In this document: piece by piece, positions 45,362-53,371 of the stretch
Numbering within the stretch: position 1 is the stretch's first letter
Layout of the letters: each line of letters opens with the position of its first letter
Assembly (NCBI RefSeq): GCF_048060095.1
Contig: NZ_JBLUOA010000008.1
Span: 1 to 64,000, forward strand
From: JBLUOA01 sp048060095
GTDB taxonomy: Bacteria; Pseudomonadota; Alphaproteobacteria; Rhodobacterales; Rhodobacteraceae
DNA length: 64,000 bases
Reading direction: 5' to 3'
Notes under the pieces: generated by a model
Database searches by the model: none
The model's input: the letters and a program-made list of their open reading frames with translations, nothing else
Told to the model about the DNA's origin: nothing
Made by a program: the position numbers and the translations under genes

Positions 45362-46137
45362 CCGGCCCCGCGACCCAATCCGTCCCATCGCTTCGCCTTC
45401 GACTGGCGCGCCGGATCATCCGGCTTGTCACCAGGCGAGCCGCGCGCAAAGGGCTGGCCGACAACCTTCTTACATATGTGGACGGAACGCAAACCCGTTG
45501 GCTCGATCCCGAGATCGCGCGGTTCCTTGAGGCGATGGACAGCGAGGTGCTCCGCTTGCGGGCGCGGGCGGATTTCGTCGCGCTCCCTGGTCTTGGCAAC
45601 AGGGTGATGGTCGAATTCGCCGTGTGGACCACAGCCGCCGACCGCAGCCTGCGCCATCTCGGCGTGACGCCCGAGACCGCGCGCCGCGTGGTGGCCGACC
45701 TCGGATGGGACGTCTACCGCCGGATGCTGCGGCTGAGTTCGCTGCCCGCGCGGCTGGTCACGCGCGACCCGGGGCGGAGACTGCGCTGGACGATCCGCGC
45801 GCTGCTGTATTTCCCGTTCAATGCTCCGGGTGCGCCCGGTTATGCCGTGGAGACCCGGCGCGACGGCGACGACATTCTCACACATTTCACCTGCTGCCCG
45901 CCACAGAGCCTCGTGCGTCGGCTGGCCGAGATCGACGACGACCCCGATACGCTCGAAGCATTCCGGCAAAGTTGGTGCACCTATGATTGGCCGGGCGCTG
46001 ATCTGATCGCGGGCGACGGAGTACGCGGTCATTATCGCAGGCGCCGGACGTTGTCGCATGGGGATGACGTCTGCGACATGTGTTGGGCAGCGCGGTCGCA
46101 ACGGCAAGAGACCGCGCCACATGCTCCGAAGAAATAA
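45358..46137 (+). CDS. Hypothetical protein, possibly related to the thiazoline-carboxylate (ATC) hydrolase family
   Basis: 259 aa, Arg-rich, cytoplasmic. The first codons overlap the CDF stop. The closing region, R-G-H-Y-R-R-R-R-T-L-S-H-G-D-D-V-C-D-M-C-W near 220-243, and H-F-T-C-C-P-P near 182 resemble the L-2-amino-thiazoline-4-carboxylate hydrolase-like family, whose members end in a similar G-x-x-x-C-D segment. The similarity is from memory and weak. The clustered Cys (C-C and C-x-x-C) in a metal-export operon could instead mean a metal-binding role. Confidence 0.5.
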   Translation: MTGPATQSVPSLRLRLARRIIRLVTRRAARKGLADNLLTYVDGTQTRWLDPEIARFLEAMDSEVLRLRARADFVALPGLGNRVMVEFAVWTTAADRSLRHLGVTPETARRVVADLGWDVYRRMLRLSSLPARLVTRDPGRRLRWTIRALLYFPFNAPGAPGYAVETRRDGDDILTHFTCCPPQSLVRRLAEIDDDPDTLEAFRQSWCTYDWPGADLIAGDGVRGHYRRRRTLSHGDDVCDMCWAARSQRQETAPHAPKK

Positions 46138-46138
46138 C

Positions 46139-47074
46139 ATGCGCATCGTTCTTCTACTCGTCCTGATCACCGTCTCCGAAGCCACGATCGGCGTCTTCGT
46201 CAAGCTGACCGGGGATGCGATCCCGATCCAGACGTTGAATTTCTACGCACTGAGCTTTGCAGCCGCGTTCCTGGCAATGGCCATCCCGCACGCGACCGGA
46301 CGCCCTCTGCGGTTTCCCCGTGGCAACGTGAAGGACACGGTCATTATCGGGGCGCTCATCGCCGCGCAGATCAGCGTCTTCAACTATGCGATGACGCTCG
46401 TGCCGATCGCCAATGCCGTGGTGTTCTGGAGCGTGGCCCCCTTCTTCGTGTTCATCTTCTCGGCCCTGTTCCTCGGCGAGCCCGCGAAGAAAAGCTATAT
46501 GCTGATCTTCGGGCTCGCGCTGACAGGCATCGTGCTGGCCAGGCCGCTGGCGGGCGGCGAGTGGTTTGGCAACCTCGTCGCGCTCAGCACCGGGGCGATC
46601 TATGCCGGAATGGTCACATACATGCGCCATGAAGGACGCGAGGAGGCGGGCAACGATATCTTCTGGTCGATGGCGGCCGGGGCGATCCTGCTGTCGCCGG
46701 CGCTGGTTCTCGCCGGGCCGGGCGAGATCGGCAGGTTCAATGCCTATCCCGCCCTGAGCCTTTCGCTGCCGGTGATGCTGTGGCCGGTCTGCCTCGGCGT
46801 CGTCTCGACGGGGTTCGCCTATTTCGGGATTTCGCTGGTGCTCAAGAAGATCTCGGCGAACATCTATTCGCTGGTCGATATTATCGTCTCGCCGATCGTG
46901 GCGGCGACTCTGGGATACCTTGTCTTTAGCGAAGTTCCAACGCAGGGCATGATCCTTGGTGGCGGATTGTTGCTCCTGTCCGGTTTCTGGCTGACGCGCG
47001 AGATGAGCCGCGGCAAGGAAACCGCCGCCGTCCACCCTTGCCAATGCGAGCGAATGAATGCATTTGGTGCCTGA
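46139..47074 (+). CDS. EamA/DMT-family permease
   Basis: 311 aa, ten hydrophobic segments forming two EamA repeats: the first near residues 60-125 (A-N-A-V-V-F-W-S-V-A-P-F-F-V-F-I-F-S-A-L-F-L-G-E) and the second near 215-290 (I-S-A-N-I-Y-S-L-V-D-I-I-V-S-P-I-V-A). Such drug/metabolite transporters move amino acids, nucleosides or other small solutes. The ATG follows the previous stop by one base. A cargo in the metal island cannot be assigned. Confidence 0.88.
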   Translation: MRIVLLLVLITVSEATIGVFVKLTGDAIPIQTLNFYALSFAAAFLAMAIPHATGRPLRFPRGNVKDTVIIGALIAAQISVFNYAMTLVPIANAVVFWSVAPFFVFIFSALFLGEPAKKSYMLIFGLALTGIVLARPLAGGEWFGNLVALSTGAIYAGMVTYMRHEGREEAGNDIFWSMAAGAILLSPALVLAGPGEIGRFNAYPALSLSLPVMLWPVCLGVVSTGFAYFGISLVLKKISANIYSLVDIIVSPIVAATLGYLVFSEVPTQGMILGGGLLLLSGFWLTREMSRGKETAAVHPCQCERMNAFGA

Positions 47075-47093
47075 AATGGAAGGATAAATCGAG

Positions 47094-47288
47094 ATGAAGT
47101 TCTACGTGCCCGACATGAGTTGCGGTCATTGCACGGCGGCCATCGAAAAGGCGCTCAAGGCGATCGACCCGAATGCCACGGTAGATACAGACCTGACATC
47201 GAAGACCGTCACGGTTGCGTCCGCCAAGGATGCCACTGCATTACAGGTCGCCCTCAAGGAGGCCGACTACCCCGCAACTCCGGCTTGA
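47094..47288 (+). CDS. Heavy-metal-associated (HMA) domain copper chaperone
   Basis: 64 aa, a single ferredoxin-like HMA domain. The binding loop D-M-S-C-G-H-C-T lies at residues 8-15, with Cys11 and Cys14 as ligands. It is CopZ-like and probably hands Cu(I) to the P-type ATPase encoded upstream. It lies 19 nt after the DMT permease gene. Confidence 0.93.
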   Translation: MKFYVPDMSCGHCTAAIEKALKAIDPNATVDTDLTSKTVTVASAKDATALQVALKEADYPATPA

Positions 47289-47355
47289 TGAACTCTATGT
47301 GAAATCTTTAACGAATAGCCGTCAAAACCGAACAGGATTGGAGCTGGAAATACGC

Positions 47356-47811
47356 ATGAACAGACGAGAATTCATTGTCGCGGGCGGCGCTGCCGCCGGG
47401 CTGCCCGGTGTGGTCCACACTCAGTCACTCGCACCGCGCGTCGAGGTCTACAAATCGCCAACCTGCGGATGCTGCTCGGCCTGGATCGAGCATATGGAGC
47501 GCGCCGGCTTCGTCGTGGACGCACGCAATGTCGACCAAGACGCCCTGTATGCGTTCAAGGCGCAATCCGGGATCACGCCCAACCTGGCCTCGTGCCATAC
47601 GGCGCTCGTAGATGGGTATGTCATTGAGGGCCATGTGCCGGCTGCAGATGTCGAACGACTGCTCGCCGAACGTCCCGAAGCCATCGGCCTGTCGGTTCCC
47701 GGTATGCCGATCGGCTCACCTGGCATGGAGATGGGCAACCAGCGTGATGCGTTCGAGACACTGTTGCTGCTGAAAGACAGCTCTACCGAGATCTTCGAGC
47801 GACATGCCTGA
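47356..47811 (+). CDS. DUF411 metal-binding protein
   Basis: 151 aa. A Tat-like signal (MNRREFIVAGGAAAGLPG) precedes the DUF411 core: Y-K-S-P-T-C-G-C-C-S-A-W near residue 34, L-A-S-C-H-T-A near 78, G-Y-V-I-E-G-H-V-P near 87, and G-L-S-V-P-G-M-P-x-G-S-P-G-M near 113. DUF411 proteins bind copper in the periplasm and are common in copper/silver islands. It is the last gene of the plus-strand metal operon and converges on merA. Confidence 0.93.
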   Translation: MNRREFIVAGGAAAGLPGVVHTQSLAPRVEVYKSPTCGCCSAWIEHMERAGFVVDARNVDQDALYAFKAQSGITPNLASCHTALVDGYVIEGHVPAADVERLLAERPEAIGLSVPGMPIGSPGMEMGNQRDAFETLLLLKDSSTEIFERHA

Positions 47812-47891
47812 ACGAGACGGTTGGGGTGACAGATGACTCGTCTCAGAGTACTCTACGCCCTTCGTGATTTGAACGCTCGTACAGCACTGCT

Positions 47892-49328
47892 TCACCCTGC
47901 GCAGCACGACAGCTTCGCGACATCCATTTCGAATGTCTGCGCGGCGAGCCTCACGCCCTCGACCGTGGTGAGGTAGGGGAAGATTGTCTCGCCTAAAGCC
48001 CTCGTCGTCATGCCGAACTTGATTGCCATCACGAGCGTCTGGACACTGTCTGCCCCCTCCGGCGCCATGATCACGCCGCCGAGAAGCCGGTCGCTCGCCC
48101 GGTCCGCGACCAGCTTGATCAGCCCGCGCGTGTCGCGGGCGGCGAGCGCACGGGGGACATTCTCGAGCGCGAGCACGCTGGTCTTGACGTCATATCCGGC
48201 ATCACGCGCCTGCGCCTCGGTCGGCCCGACGCCCGCCACCTGCGGATCGGTGAACACGACCCAGGGCATCGCGGCGTTGTCGTAACGCTCCGCCCCGCCC
48301 AGCACGGCGTTGCGGGCTGCGAGCTTGGCGCCATAGGCGGCCATGTAGACGAACTGGTCGCGGTCCGTGACATCACCCGCGGCAAAGATCCCGGGCTTCG
48401 TGGTCTGCATGTCGTCGCCAACCCGGATCGCACCGCGTGCATCGGTCTCGACGCCAATTTCGGCGAGGCCCAGCCCCTCGGTGTTGGGTGTGCGTCCCGT
48501 GGTCAGGACGAGGCGGTCGGCCGTCAGGTCGAGCTCCGCGCCGTCCACCGACACGGTCAGCGCCGCAAGGTCACCGTCGCGCCGCGCGGCGTGATAGGTT
48601 GCGCCATCGAGGACCGTGACACTCTCGGCGCGCAAGACCTCGGTGAGCGCTTCGGACACCTTCGGCTCGGTGCGCGGCAACAGGCGCGAGCGGCAGACGA
48701 TGGTCACCTCGGTGCCCATCCGCGCCATCATCTGGGCGAGTTCGACGCCGATATAGCCGCCGCCGAGAAAGATCAGGCTCTCGGGCAACTGGTCCAGCTC
48801 CAGCAGCGACGTGCTGTCGAGCGTCGGGGCGTCCTGGATCCCGGGGATGTCGGGCGCGGCGGGCCGGTCGCCCGTGGCGACGATGACCCTCGGAGCCGTG
48901 ATCTTGCGACCGCCGACCTCGACCCCGCCGGGGATGAGCCGCGCCGGACCCTCATCAATGTAAGCGACACCGTCGTAGTCGGGCAGCAGGTCGGCATATT
49001 TCTTCTGCCGCAGCGTCGAGACGAGATCGTCCTTGGCCGCAATCAGCGCAGCCCAGCCCGCGACCCGCGCCTCACCGTGCAGGCCCGGAAACCGGGACGC
49101 CGCCCGCGCACCGTGCAGGGCCTCGGCGGCCCGGATCATCGTCTTGGAGGGCACGCAGCCCACGTTCACGCAGGTGCCGCCGATGGTGCCGTGCCCGATC
49201 AGCGCGACGCGCTTGCCGCCCTCGGCGGCGGTTATCGCGGCCGAGAACCCGGCCGATCCGGCACCGATCACGGCAACGTCGAACTCACTCTTGAGCGCGC
49301 AGCAATCGTCTCTCATGAAATCATCCAT
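47892..49328 (-). CDS. merA: Mercuric reductase without N-terminal HMA domain
   Basis: 478 aa. The FAD motif V-A-V-I-G-A-G-S-A-G lies near residue 20, the redox-active site G-G-T-C-V-N-V-G-C-V-P-S-K near 50, the NADPH motif G-G-G-Y-I-G-V-E near 190 and the C-terminal Cys pair L-S-C-C-A-G at the end, which passes Hg(II) to the active site. It reduces Hg(II) to Hg(0). The start at 49328 overlaps the merF stop; 49316 is an alternative. No N-terminal metal domain is present, as in some alphaproteobacterial MerA. It is the last gene of the mer operon. Confidence 0.95.
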   Translation of the reverse strand: MDDFMRDDCCALKSEFDVAVIGAGSAGFSAAITAAEGGKRVALIGHGTIGGTCVNVGCVPSKTMIRAAEALHGARAASRFPGLHGEARVAGWAALIAAKDDLVSTLRQKKYADLLPDYDGVAYIDEGPARLIPGGVEVGGRKITAPRVIVATGDRPAAPDIPGIQDAPTLDSTSLLELDQLPESLIFLGGGYIGVELAQMMARMGTEVTIVCRSRLLPRTEPKVSEALTEVLRAESVTVLDGATYHAARRDGDLAALTVSVDGAELDLTADRLVLTTGRTPNTEGLGLAEIGVETDARGAIRVGDDMQTTKPGIFAAGDVTDRDQFVYMAAYGAKLAARNAVLGGAERYDNAAMPWVVFTDPQVAGVGPTEAQARDAGYDVKTSVLALENVPRALAARDTRGLIKLVADRASDRLLGGVIMAPEGADSVQTLVMAIKFGMTTRALGETIFPYLTTVEGVRLAAQTFEMDVAKLSCCAG

Positions 49329-49553
49329 CCGTTTGCGTGGTTTGCCGCCGCTGCCTGCGCCAGACGGCATAGGCGGTCAGCCCAATGAAGAACGCCAGCG
49401 CGGGCAGCAGCACATAGTCGAGCCAACCCAGCCAGGCCGACAGGCCCACGGCGCCCAAAAGCACGACGAGCACCGGCGTGAAGCAGCAGAGCGCCGCGAT
49501 GACGTGCCGACGACACCTGTCGCGATCAGCTTGCGGTCGGTCTGCTCGGTCAT
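49321..49553 (-). pseudogene. merF: merF with a one-base frameshift
   Basis: The frame opens MTEQTDRKLIATGVVGT and then loses the family. Adding one base near 49500 restores V-I-A-A-L-C-C-F-T-P-V-L-V-V-L-L-G-A-V-G-L-S-A and D-Y-V-L-L-P-A-L-A-F-F-I-G-L-T, the two helices of MerF with its Cys pair, up to a stop at 49321 that overlaps merA. MerF imports Hg(II) through the inner membrane. The shift may be a true mutation or an assembly error; MerT could substitute for the lost protein. Confidence 0.85.
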
Positions 49554-49557
49554 CCCG

Positions 49558-49863
49558 TCAGCCCGAGACGCGCGCCGGATAGCCTGCATTGGCCGACGCG
49601 GTCGCGATGGCCTCGGCGCTGGTCGCGGCGGTGTCGAAGACGACCGTGGCGGTGCGCGCCTCGAAGTCGATCTCGACGGCGCGCACGCCATCGACGCTTT
49701 CCATCGCGCGCTTCACCGTCACGGGGCAGAGCGCGCAGGTCATGTTGTCGACCGCGAAGGTGACGGTCTGCTCGGCGGCGACGGTCTGCGCGGCGACCGG
49801 GATGGCGGTGACGGGCGCAACAGCGGTCAGGCCGAACAGGGCAAGGGCAAGGATCTTCTTCAT
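49558..49863 (-). CDS. merP: Periplasmic mercury-binding protein MerP
   Basis: 101 aa. A signal peptide of about 25 residues (MKKILALALFGLTAVAPVTAIPVAA) and one HMA domain with D-N-M-T-C-A-L-C-P-V-T near residue 40, the usual MerP metal loop (C-x-x-C). It captures Hg(II) in the periplasm and passes it to MerT or MerF. It lies between merT and merF in the mer operon. Confidence 0.95.
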   Translation of the reverse strand: MKKILALALFGLTAVAPVTAIPVAAQTVAAEQTVTFAVDNMTCALCPVTVKRAMESVDGVRAVEIDFEARTATVVFDTAATSAEAIATASANAGYPARVSG

Positions 49864-49881
49864 AAGGGTCTCCTTTCGGGA

Positions 49882-50271
49882 TCAGTAGAGAAGCGGGGCC
49901 CACCAGTCGATGGTGAGCGCGGCGACGACGAGGATCAGGGACGCCCAGAGCGCGGTTTTGGTGATCCAAGCCGAGGATGGGCGCGCACAGTAGGAACCGG
50001 GCTCGCAGACGTTCGGCTTGCGGAAATACACCTGCCGGAAACCCGCCCCGATGAAGCCGAGCGCGATCACGGCGAAGATCGGCTTGTAAGGCTCCAGCGC
50101 CGTCAGGTTGCCGATCCAGGCCCCCGAGATGCCGAGGGTTAGCAGGACTAGCGGCCCGATGCAGCAGGCCGAGGCGAAGAACGCGCCCATCACCCCGCCC
50201 GCTGCGAGCCAGCCCTTTCGGGCCGGGCGATCCGCTTCGGAGTTGTCAGCTCTGTCGTCTGTCAGCGCCAT
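49882..50271 (-). CDS. merT: Mercuric ion transporter MerT
   Basis: 129 aa from ATG 50271, which follows GAGGAGG. Three membrane helices; the first has the Cys pair S-A-C-C-I-G-P near residue 36, and a cytoplasmic loop carries N-V-C-E-P-G-S-Y-C near 88, the second Cys pair of MerT. It takes Hg(II) from MerP and delivers it inside to MerA. It is the first gene of the operon transcribed from the MerR-controlled promoter. Confidence 0.95.
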   Translation of the reverse strand: MALTDDRADNSEADRPARKGWLAAGGVMGAFFASACCIGPLVLLTLGISGAWIGNLTALEPYKPIFAVIALGFIGAGFRQVYFRKPNVCEPGSYCARPSSAWITKTALWASLILVVAALTIDWWAPLLY

Positions 50272-50305
50272 GTCGCGCACCTCCTCTCGTCCGTGGTTGA
50301 AGGAA

Positions 50306-50336
50306 GGTGTAAGGTCTGTAGTAACTACAGGCTCAA
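50306..50336 (-). promoter_or_regulatory. MerR-type merT promoter with dyad operator
   Basis: On the minus strand TTGAGC (50336-50331) and TACACC (50311-50306) are 19 bp apart, the long spacer typical of MerR-activated promoters. The dyad CTGTAGTAACTACAG (50316-50330) fills the spacer. MerR would bind there, repressing without Hg(II) and underwinding DNA to activate with it. Confidence 0.8.
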
Positions 50337-50350
50337 GAGGAAACCTGCCC

Positions 50351-50767
50351 ATGACCGATCACGAGCGCGAGAGCGGCTTCACACGCGGAGACCTGGCCCG
50401 GGCCACCGGCTGCAACATCGAGACGATCCGCTACTACGAGAAGACCGGCGTTCTGCCCGACCCGCCCCGGACCGACGCCGGCTACCGCATCTATTCCGCC
50501 GCGCACGCCACGCGCCTTCGCTTCATCCTGCGCGCCCGCGAACTCGGGTTCTCGATGGAGGACATTCGCGGGTTGATGGGGCTCGAAGATGGCGCCGCGC
50601 CGACCTGCGCGGAGGTCAAGGAGCGGACGGAGCGTCACCTTGCAGAGGTGCGGGCCAAGATTGCGGATCTCCGGCGGATCGAGGCCGTCCTCGCTGCGAC
50701 GGCATTGAGGTGTTCTGGCGCCGAAGTTCCCGACTGTCCGGTGCTCGACGCGATTTCTGGAAGCTGA
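50351..50767 (+). CDS. merR: Mercury-responsive regulator MerR
   Basis: 138 aa. The N-terminal HTH (F-T-R-G-D-L-A-R-A-T-G-C-N-I-E-T-I-R-Y-Y-E-K-T-G-V-L) is typical of MerR. The Hg(II) ligands are Cys86, Cys121 and Cys129, matching the three-Cys pattern of MerR. It is divergent from merT, with the operator between them. Confidence 0.95.
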   Translation: MTDHERESGFTRGDLARATGCNIETIRYYEKTGVLPDPPRTDAGYRIYSAAHATRLRFILRARELGFSMEDIRGLMGLEDGAAPTCAEVKERTERHLAEVRAKIADLRRIEAVLAATALRCSGAEVPDCPVLDAISGS

Positions 50768-50824
50768 AAACGATGACATGAACTTCCCGAACTCTTGAAG
50801 CTTTCACGCATTGAACCGTAAGTT

Positions 50825-51895
50825 TCAAGATCGTGCCGCTGCCCATAACCTGAATCGCCCCTGGCCGGTCACCTCGCGGATCAGGCCTCGCGCTTCCATC
50901 CAGGTGAGGTTGCGCTGGACCGCGGCGCGGCTAGCGTTGGTCAGGACCTCACCCATCGGGGCAGAGACAAGGGGCCATTCGGTCAGCACAGCGCGCAAGG
51001 CGCGCGGGGTCTTGCCCGAAAGTGAGGTCATCTCGGCTTCCGCCCGAACTGACCACGCTTCAATATCGTCGAGGTGCCGCATCGCGGTCAGACATGCGGT
51101 CTCCATCCCGTCAAGCCAGCGCGCCAAACGGTCAGCGGGTGGGCCGCCAGCGCGCAGCCCCCCTGCCCCACCCATGGCCAGAGGTGCAAACACTGCTCCC
51201 TTGCCCTCGCTGGCCGCGATCCGCGCGGCCGTGACTGCGGCTTCGATTTGGTCACCGTGCTGTCCGAGGCCGGCCAGGCTCCAGAGATGAAAGCCCATGC
51301 AAGCTCGCGTGATCGGGTGGAGATCGGCTGCGGCTGCCATTACGTCCAGCCATCCGCCTGCCCGATCTTCGAAACGCTCATCGCTGTCTTCAATGTTCTC
51401 TGGATCGCGGCGATCCAGGAAGGCGGCCAAGTCAGCCTCCGGTCCTGGACCTCCTATAAGCCGCCGAACAGCCCACCCAACTCTTGCCAGGGCATGTGGG
51501 TCATCCTGTGCGCCCGAGAGCCGCATCGATATCCAGAGCGCCAGACGATCAGAACTCACCCGGTCCCCTGTGAACCAGCTAAGATCCGCCGCCTCGATAA
51601 GAGCGAGGCGATGCGGCCAGCCTTCCGGGCCGCGCAGCAGCCGGTCATCCAGAGCACCCAGGCGTCCAGCCACGCGTGCCAGCCGCGCAGCGTGAAGCCC
51701 CTCTGCCTTTGCCCAGTCATGGACGACAGCGGTGTCGGGCGGTTCCGCACGCGGTCCGGGAGGCAAATCATCCGGTTCTTCTTCGAGTGGCCCAGGCAGG
51801 AACCAGAGATCGTCTTCGTGAGCCTCTTCATCCTCCTCAATAGTGATGAGGGGGTTGTCGTAATCATTATTTAAAGTAGAGGCTTGCGTCGTCAT
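50825..51895 (-). CDS. DUF1612-like (RHE_PE00001 family) protein with C-terminal HTH
   Basis: 356 aa. The acidic N-terminus is followed by an alpha-helical body, and the C-terminal region (residues 290-356: R-A-L-R-A-V-L-T-E-W-P-L-V-S-A-P-M, then N-A-S-R-A-A-V-Q-R-N-L-T-W-M-E-A-R-G-L-I-R-E-V) is a winged helix-turn-helix. It resembles RHE_PE00001-type proteins of rhizobial and Rhodobacterales plasmids, of unknown function. A 28-bp inverted repeat directly before the start codon suggests autoregulation. Identification is from memory of the C-terminal motif. Confidence 0.7.
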   Translation of the reverse strand: MTTQASTLNNDYDNPLITIEEDEEAHEDDLWFLPGPLEEEPDDLPPGPRAEPPDTAVVHDWAKAEGLHAARLARVAGRLGALDDRLLRGPEGWPHRLALIEAADLSWFTGDRVSSDRLALWISMRLSGAQDDPHALARVGWAVRRLIGGPGPEADLAAFLDRRDPENIEDSDERFEDRAGGWLDVMAAAADLHPITRACMGFHLWSLAGLGQHGDQIEAAVTAARIAASEGKGAVFAPLAMGGAGGLRAGGPPADRLARWLDGMETACLTAMRHLDDIEAWSVRAEAEMTSLSGKTPRALRAVLTEWPLVSAPMGEVLTNASRAAVQRNLTWMEARGLIREVTGQGRFRLWAAARS

Positions 51896-51923
51896 ATGTG
51901 CAAAATAATGATCTTTTGCACAT
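51896..51923. promoter_or_regulatory. 28-bp inverted repeat at the start of the DUF1612-like gene
   Basis: Perfect 10-bp arms ATGTGCAAAA (51896-51905) and TTTTGCACAT (51914-51923) around an 8-nt AT-rich centre. It touches the start codon at 51895. It is most likely an operator for the HTH protein encoded there. Confidence 0.75.
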
Positions 51924-52066
51924 TACCCAAGCATTTTTGTGGTCGCTGCCTGCGCCCTTTATATAGTACGCGCACGCGACTGCCGGCGGAACCTCTCAGA
52001 TCGCGCTCAGCGCAAGGAAACCAAGGGATTGTACGCCAGCACGACGAGAGAACACCCACTTGCATT

Positions 52067-52092
52067 CGTTTACAAACGGTCGTTTAGTAACG
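52067..52092. promoter_or_regulatory. Candidate serine-recombinase site
   Basis: A 26-bp imperfect dyad starts CGTTTACAAACG and ends CGTTTAGTAACG, 30 nt before the recombinase start. A third CAAACGG follows at 52108-52114. Resolvases act at paired dyads next to their own genes, so this may be a crossover or accessory site. It is not proven; no second copy was found in the window. Confidence 0.4.
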
Positions 52093-52121
52093 GTATATGA
52101 AATTGCAAACGGCCGATTTTC

Positions 52122-53030
52122 ATGCCCCTGATAGGCTATGCGCGCGTATCCACAGAGGATCAGACCCCCCTGCCCCAGTCTGAGGCCCTGCAAACTGCGG
52201 GATGCGTCGAGATCTTCGAAGAGCACGCCTCAGGCGGCAATCGTGCCCGGCCGGTGCTTGCCCGCTTGCTGGAGCGCATTAGCAAGGGCGACACGCTGGT
52301 TGTCGTACGGATCGACCGGCTCGCACGGTCTCTGTCGCACCTTCTCGAGGTGATCGAACGGTTGGAGGCCAAGGGGGCGTTCTTTCGTTCCATTCAGGAC
52401 CCGATCGACACCGGATCCCCGCAAGGCAAGTTCACGCTGCAGGTTCTGGGCGCCGCGGCCGAGTTCGAGCGGGCGCTGATCCGGGAACGTACCAAAGCAG
52501 GGCTGGCGAGCGCCCGTACCAAGGGCCGGGTCGGCGGGAACCCTGGACTGCGGGCCAAAGACCCTGCTGCTCTTCGCAAAGTACGGCTGGCGCGACAAGA
52601 CGGCTACATGGAGCGTCTGAACGAGACGGCACAAGATTGGGTGCCCCATGTGCGCCGGTTGCGACCCGACTTGGCCTGGGAAGACGTGGTGCGCATCATC
52701 AACGGCCCCTTGCCCGAGGCGCGTCGCTGGACCCAAAGCCGTCTCTTGCGCGCTGTGAAGGCCTATGTCGGCGACGGCTTCCTGCCGGCCGAGGTGCTAG
52801 CCCGCGCCGGGCGCCGCGAAACCGACGACCGTCTGCCCGCCATCGTCGCCGGCATCAAGGGCGCGGACCCCGACATCACGCTTCAGGCGATCTGCACCCG
52901 GCTGGAAGCGATGCGCGAACGCACGCCTCGTGGCCGAACAAGATGGCAGCCGTCTTCGGTGAAAATGCTGTTGGAGCGGGCGGAACGACTTGGCCTCATG
53001 CCGTACGAATCGAGCCAAAATCAGATGTAG
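52122..53030 (+). CDS. Serine recombinase (resolvase/invertase family)
   Basis: 302 aa. The N-terminal catalytic domain starts MPLIGYARVSTEDQ with nucleophile Ser10; R-I-D-R-L-A-R-S near residue 65 and E-F-E-R-A-L-I-R-E-R-T near 115 provide the active-site Arg cluster and helix E. A C-terminal extension of about 150 residues replaces the short HTH of Tn3 resolvases, with V-R-R-L-R-P-D-L-A-W-E-D-V-V and S-V-K-M-L-L-E-R-A-E-R-L possibly forming HTHs. It lies beside repABC and may resolve plasmid multimers or belong to a transposon. Confidence 0.88.
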   Translation: MPLIGYARVSTEDQTPLPQSEALQTAGCVEIFEEHASGGNRARPVLARLLERISKGDTLVVVRIDRLARSLSHLLEVIERLEAKGAFFRSIQDPIDTGSPQGKFTLQVLGAAAEFERALIRERTKAGLASARTKGRVGGNPGLRAKDPAALRKVRLARQDGYMERLNETAQDWVPHVRRLRPDLAWEDVVRIINGPLPEARRWTQSRLLRAVKAYVGDGFLPAEVLARAGRRETDDRLPAIVAGIKGADPDITLQAICTRLEAMRERTPRGRTRWQPSSVKMLLERAERLGLMPYESSQNQM

Positions 53031-53371
53031 CTTCTGACCCGAATCCAAAAAATTTCACCGGGAGAAAACTCCGCAGGAGGCAGAAAGTGCCATTAGTTGC
53101 TTGGGGTTAGCTGCTAATGTGCCAACTCAACAGAGTAGCGGCTCGATTTGGTTAGATCTGCATTTAATATATCTATATCAATGACTTGCTGAGTTTTTTA
53201 CACGACAACACCTATAGGTGTTGTGGATAACTTTCACACTACATTTAGATTCTTCTTGCCGGACTCACTGGATCGTGGCATTCCCATTCTGACGGCAAAA
53301 CGCGTCAGACACGCTGTACACCGTCAGAATGACTAAGAGCCTCAACAGAGGCCGAGAGTGGGCGGCAAGAC
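53031..53371. promoter_or_regulatory. repABC control region with palindromes and a DnaA box
   Basis: There is no gene here. It contains an inverted repeat CATTAG...CTAATG (53091-53119), a perfect 20-bp palindrome ACAACACCTATAGGTGTTGT (53205-53224) that overlaps a perfect DnaA box TGTGGATAA (53222-53230), and an 11-bp inverted repeat CATTCTGACGG (53285-53295) / CCGTCAGAATG (53321-53331) with a 25-nt loop. RepA and RepB proteins of such plasmids bind sites upstream of repA to autoregulate; these are the best candidates. Confidence 0.65.
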
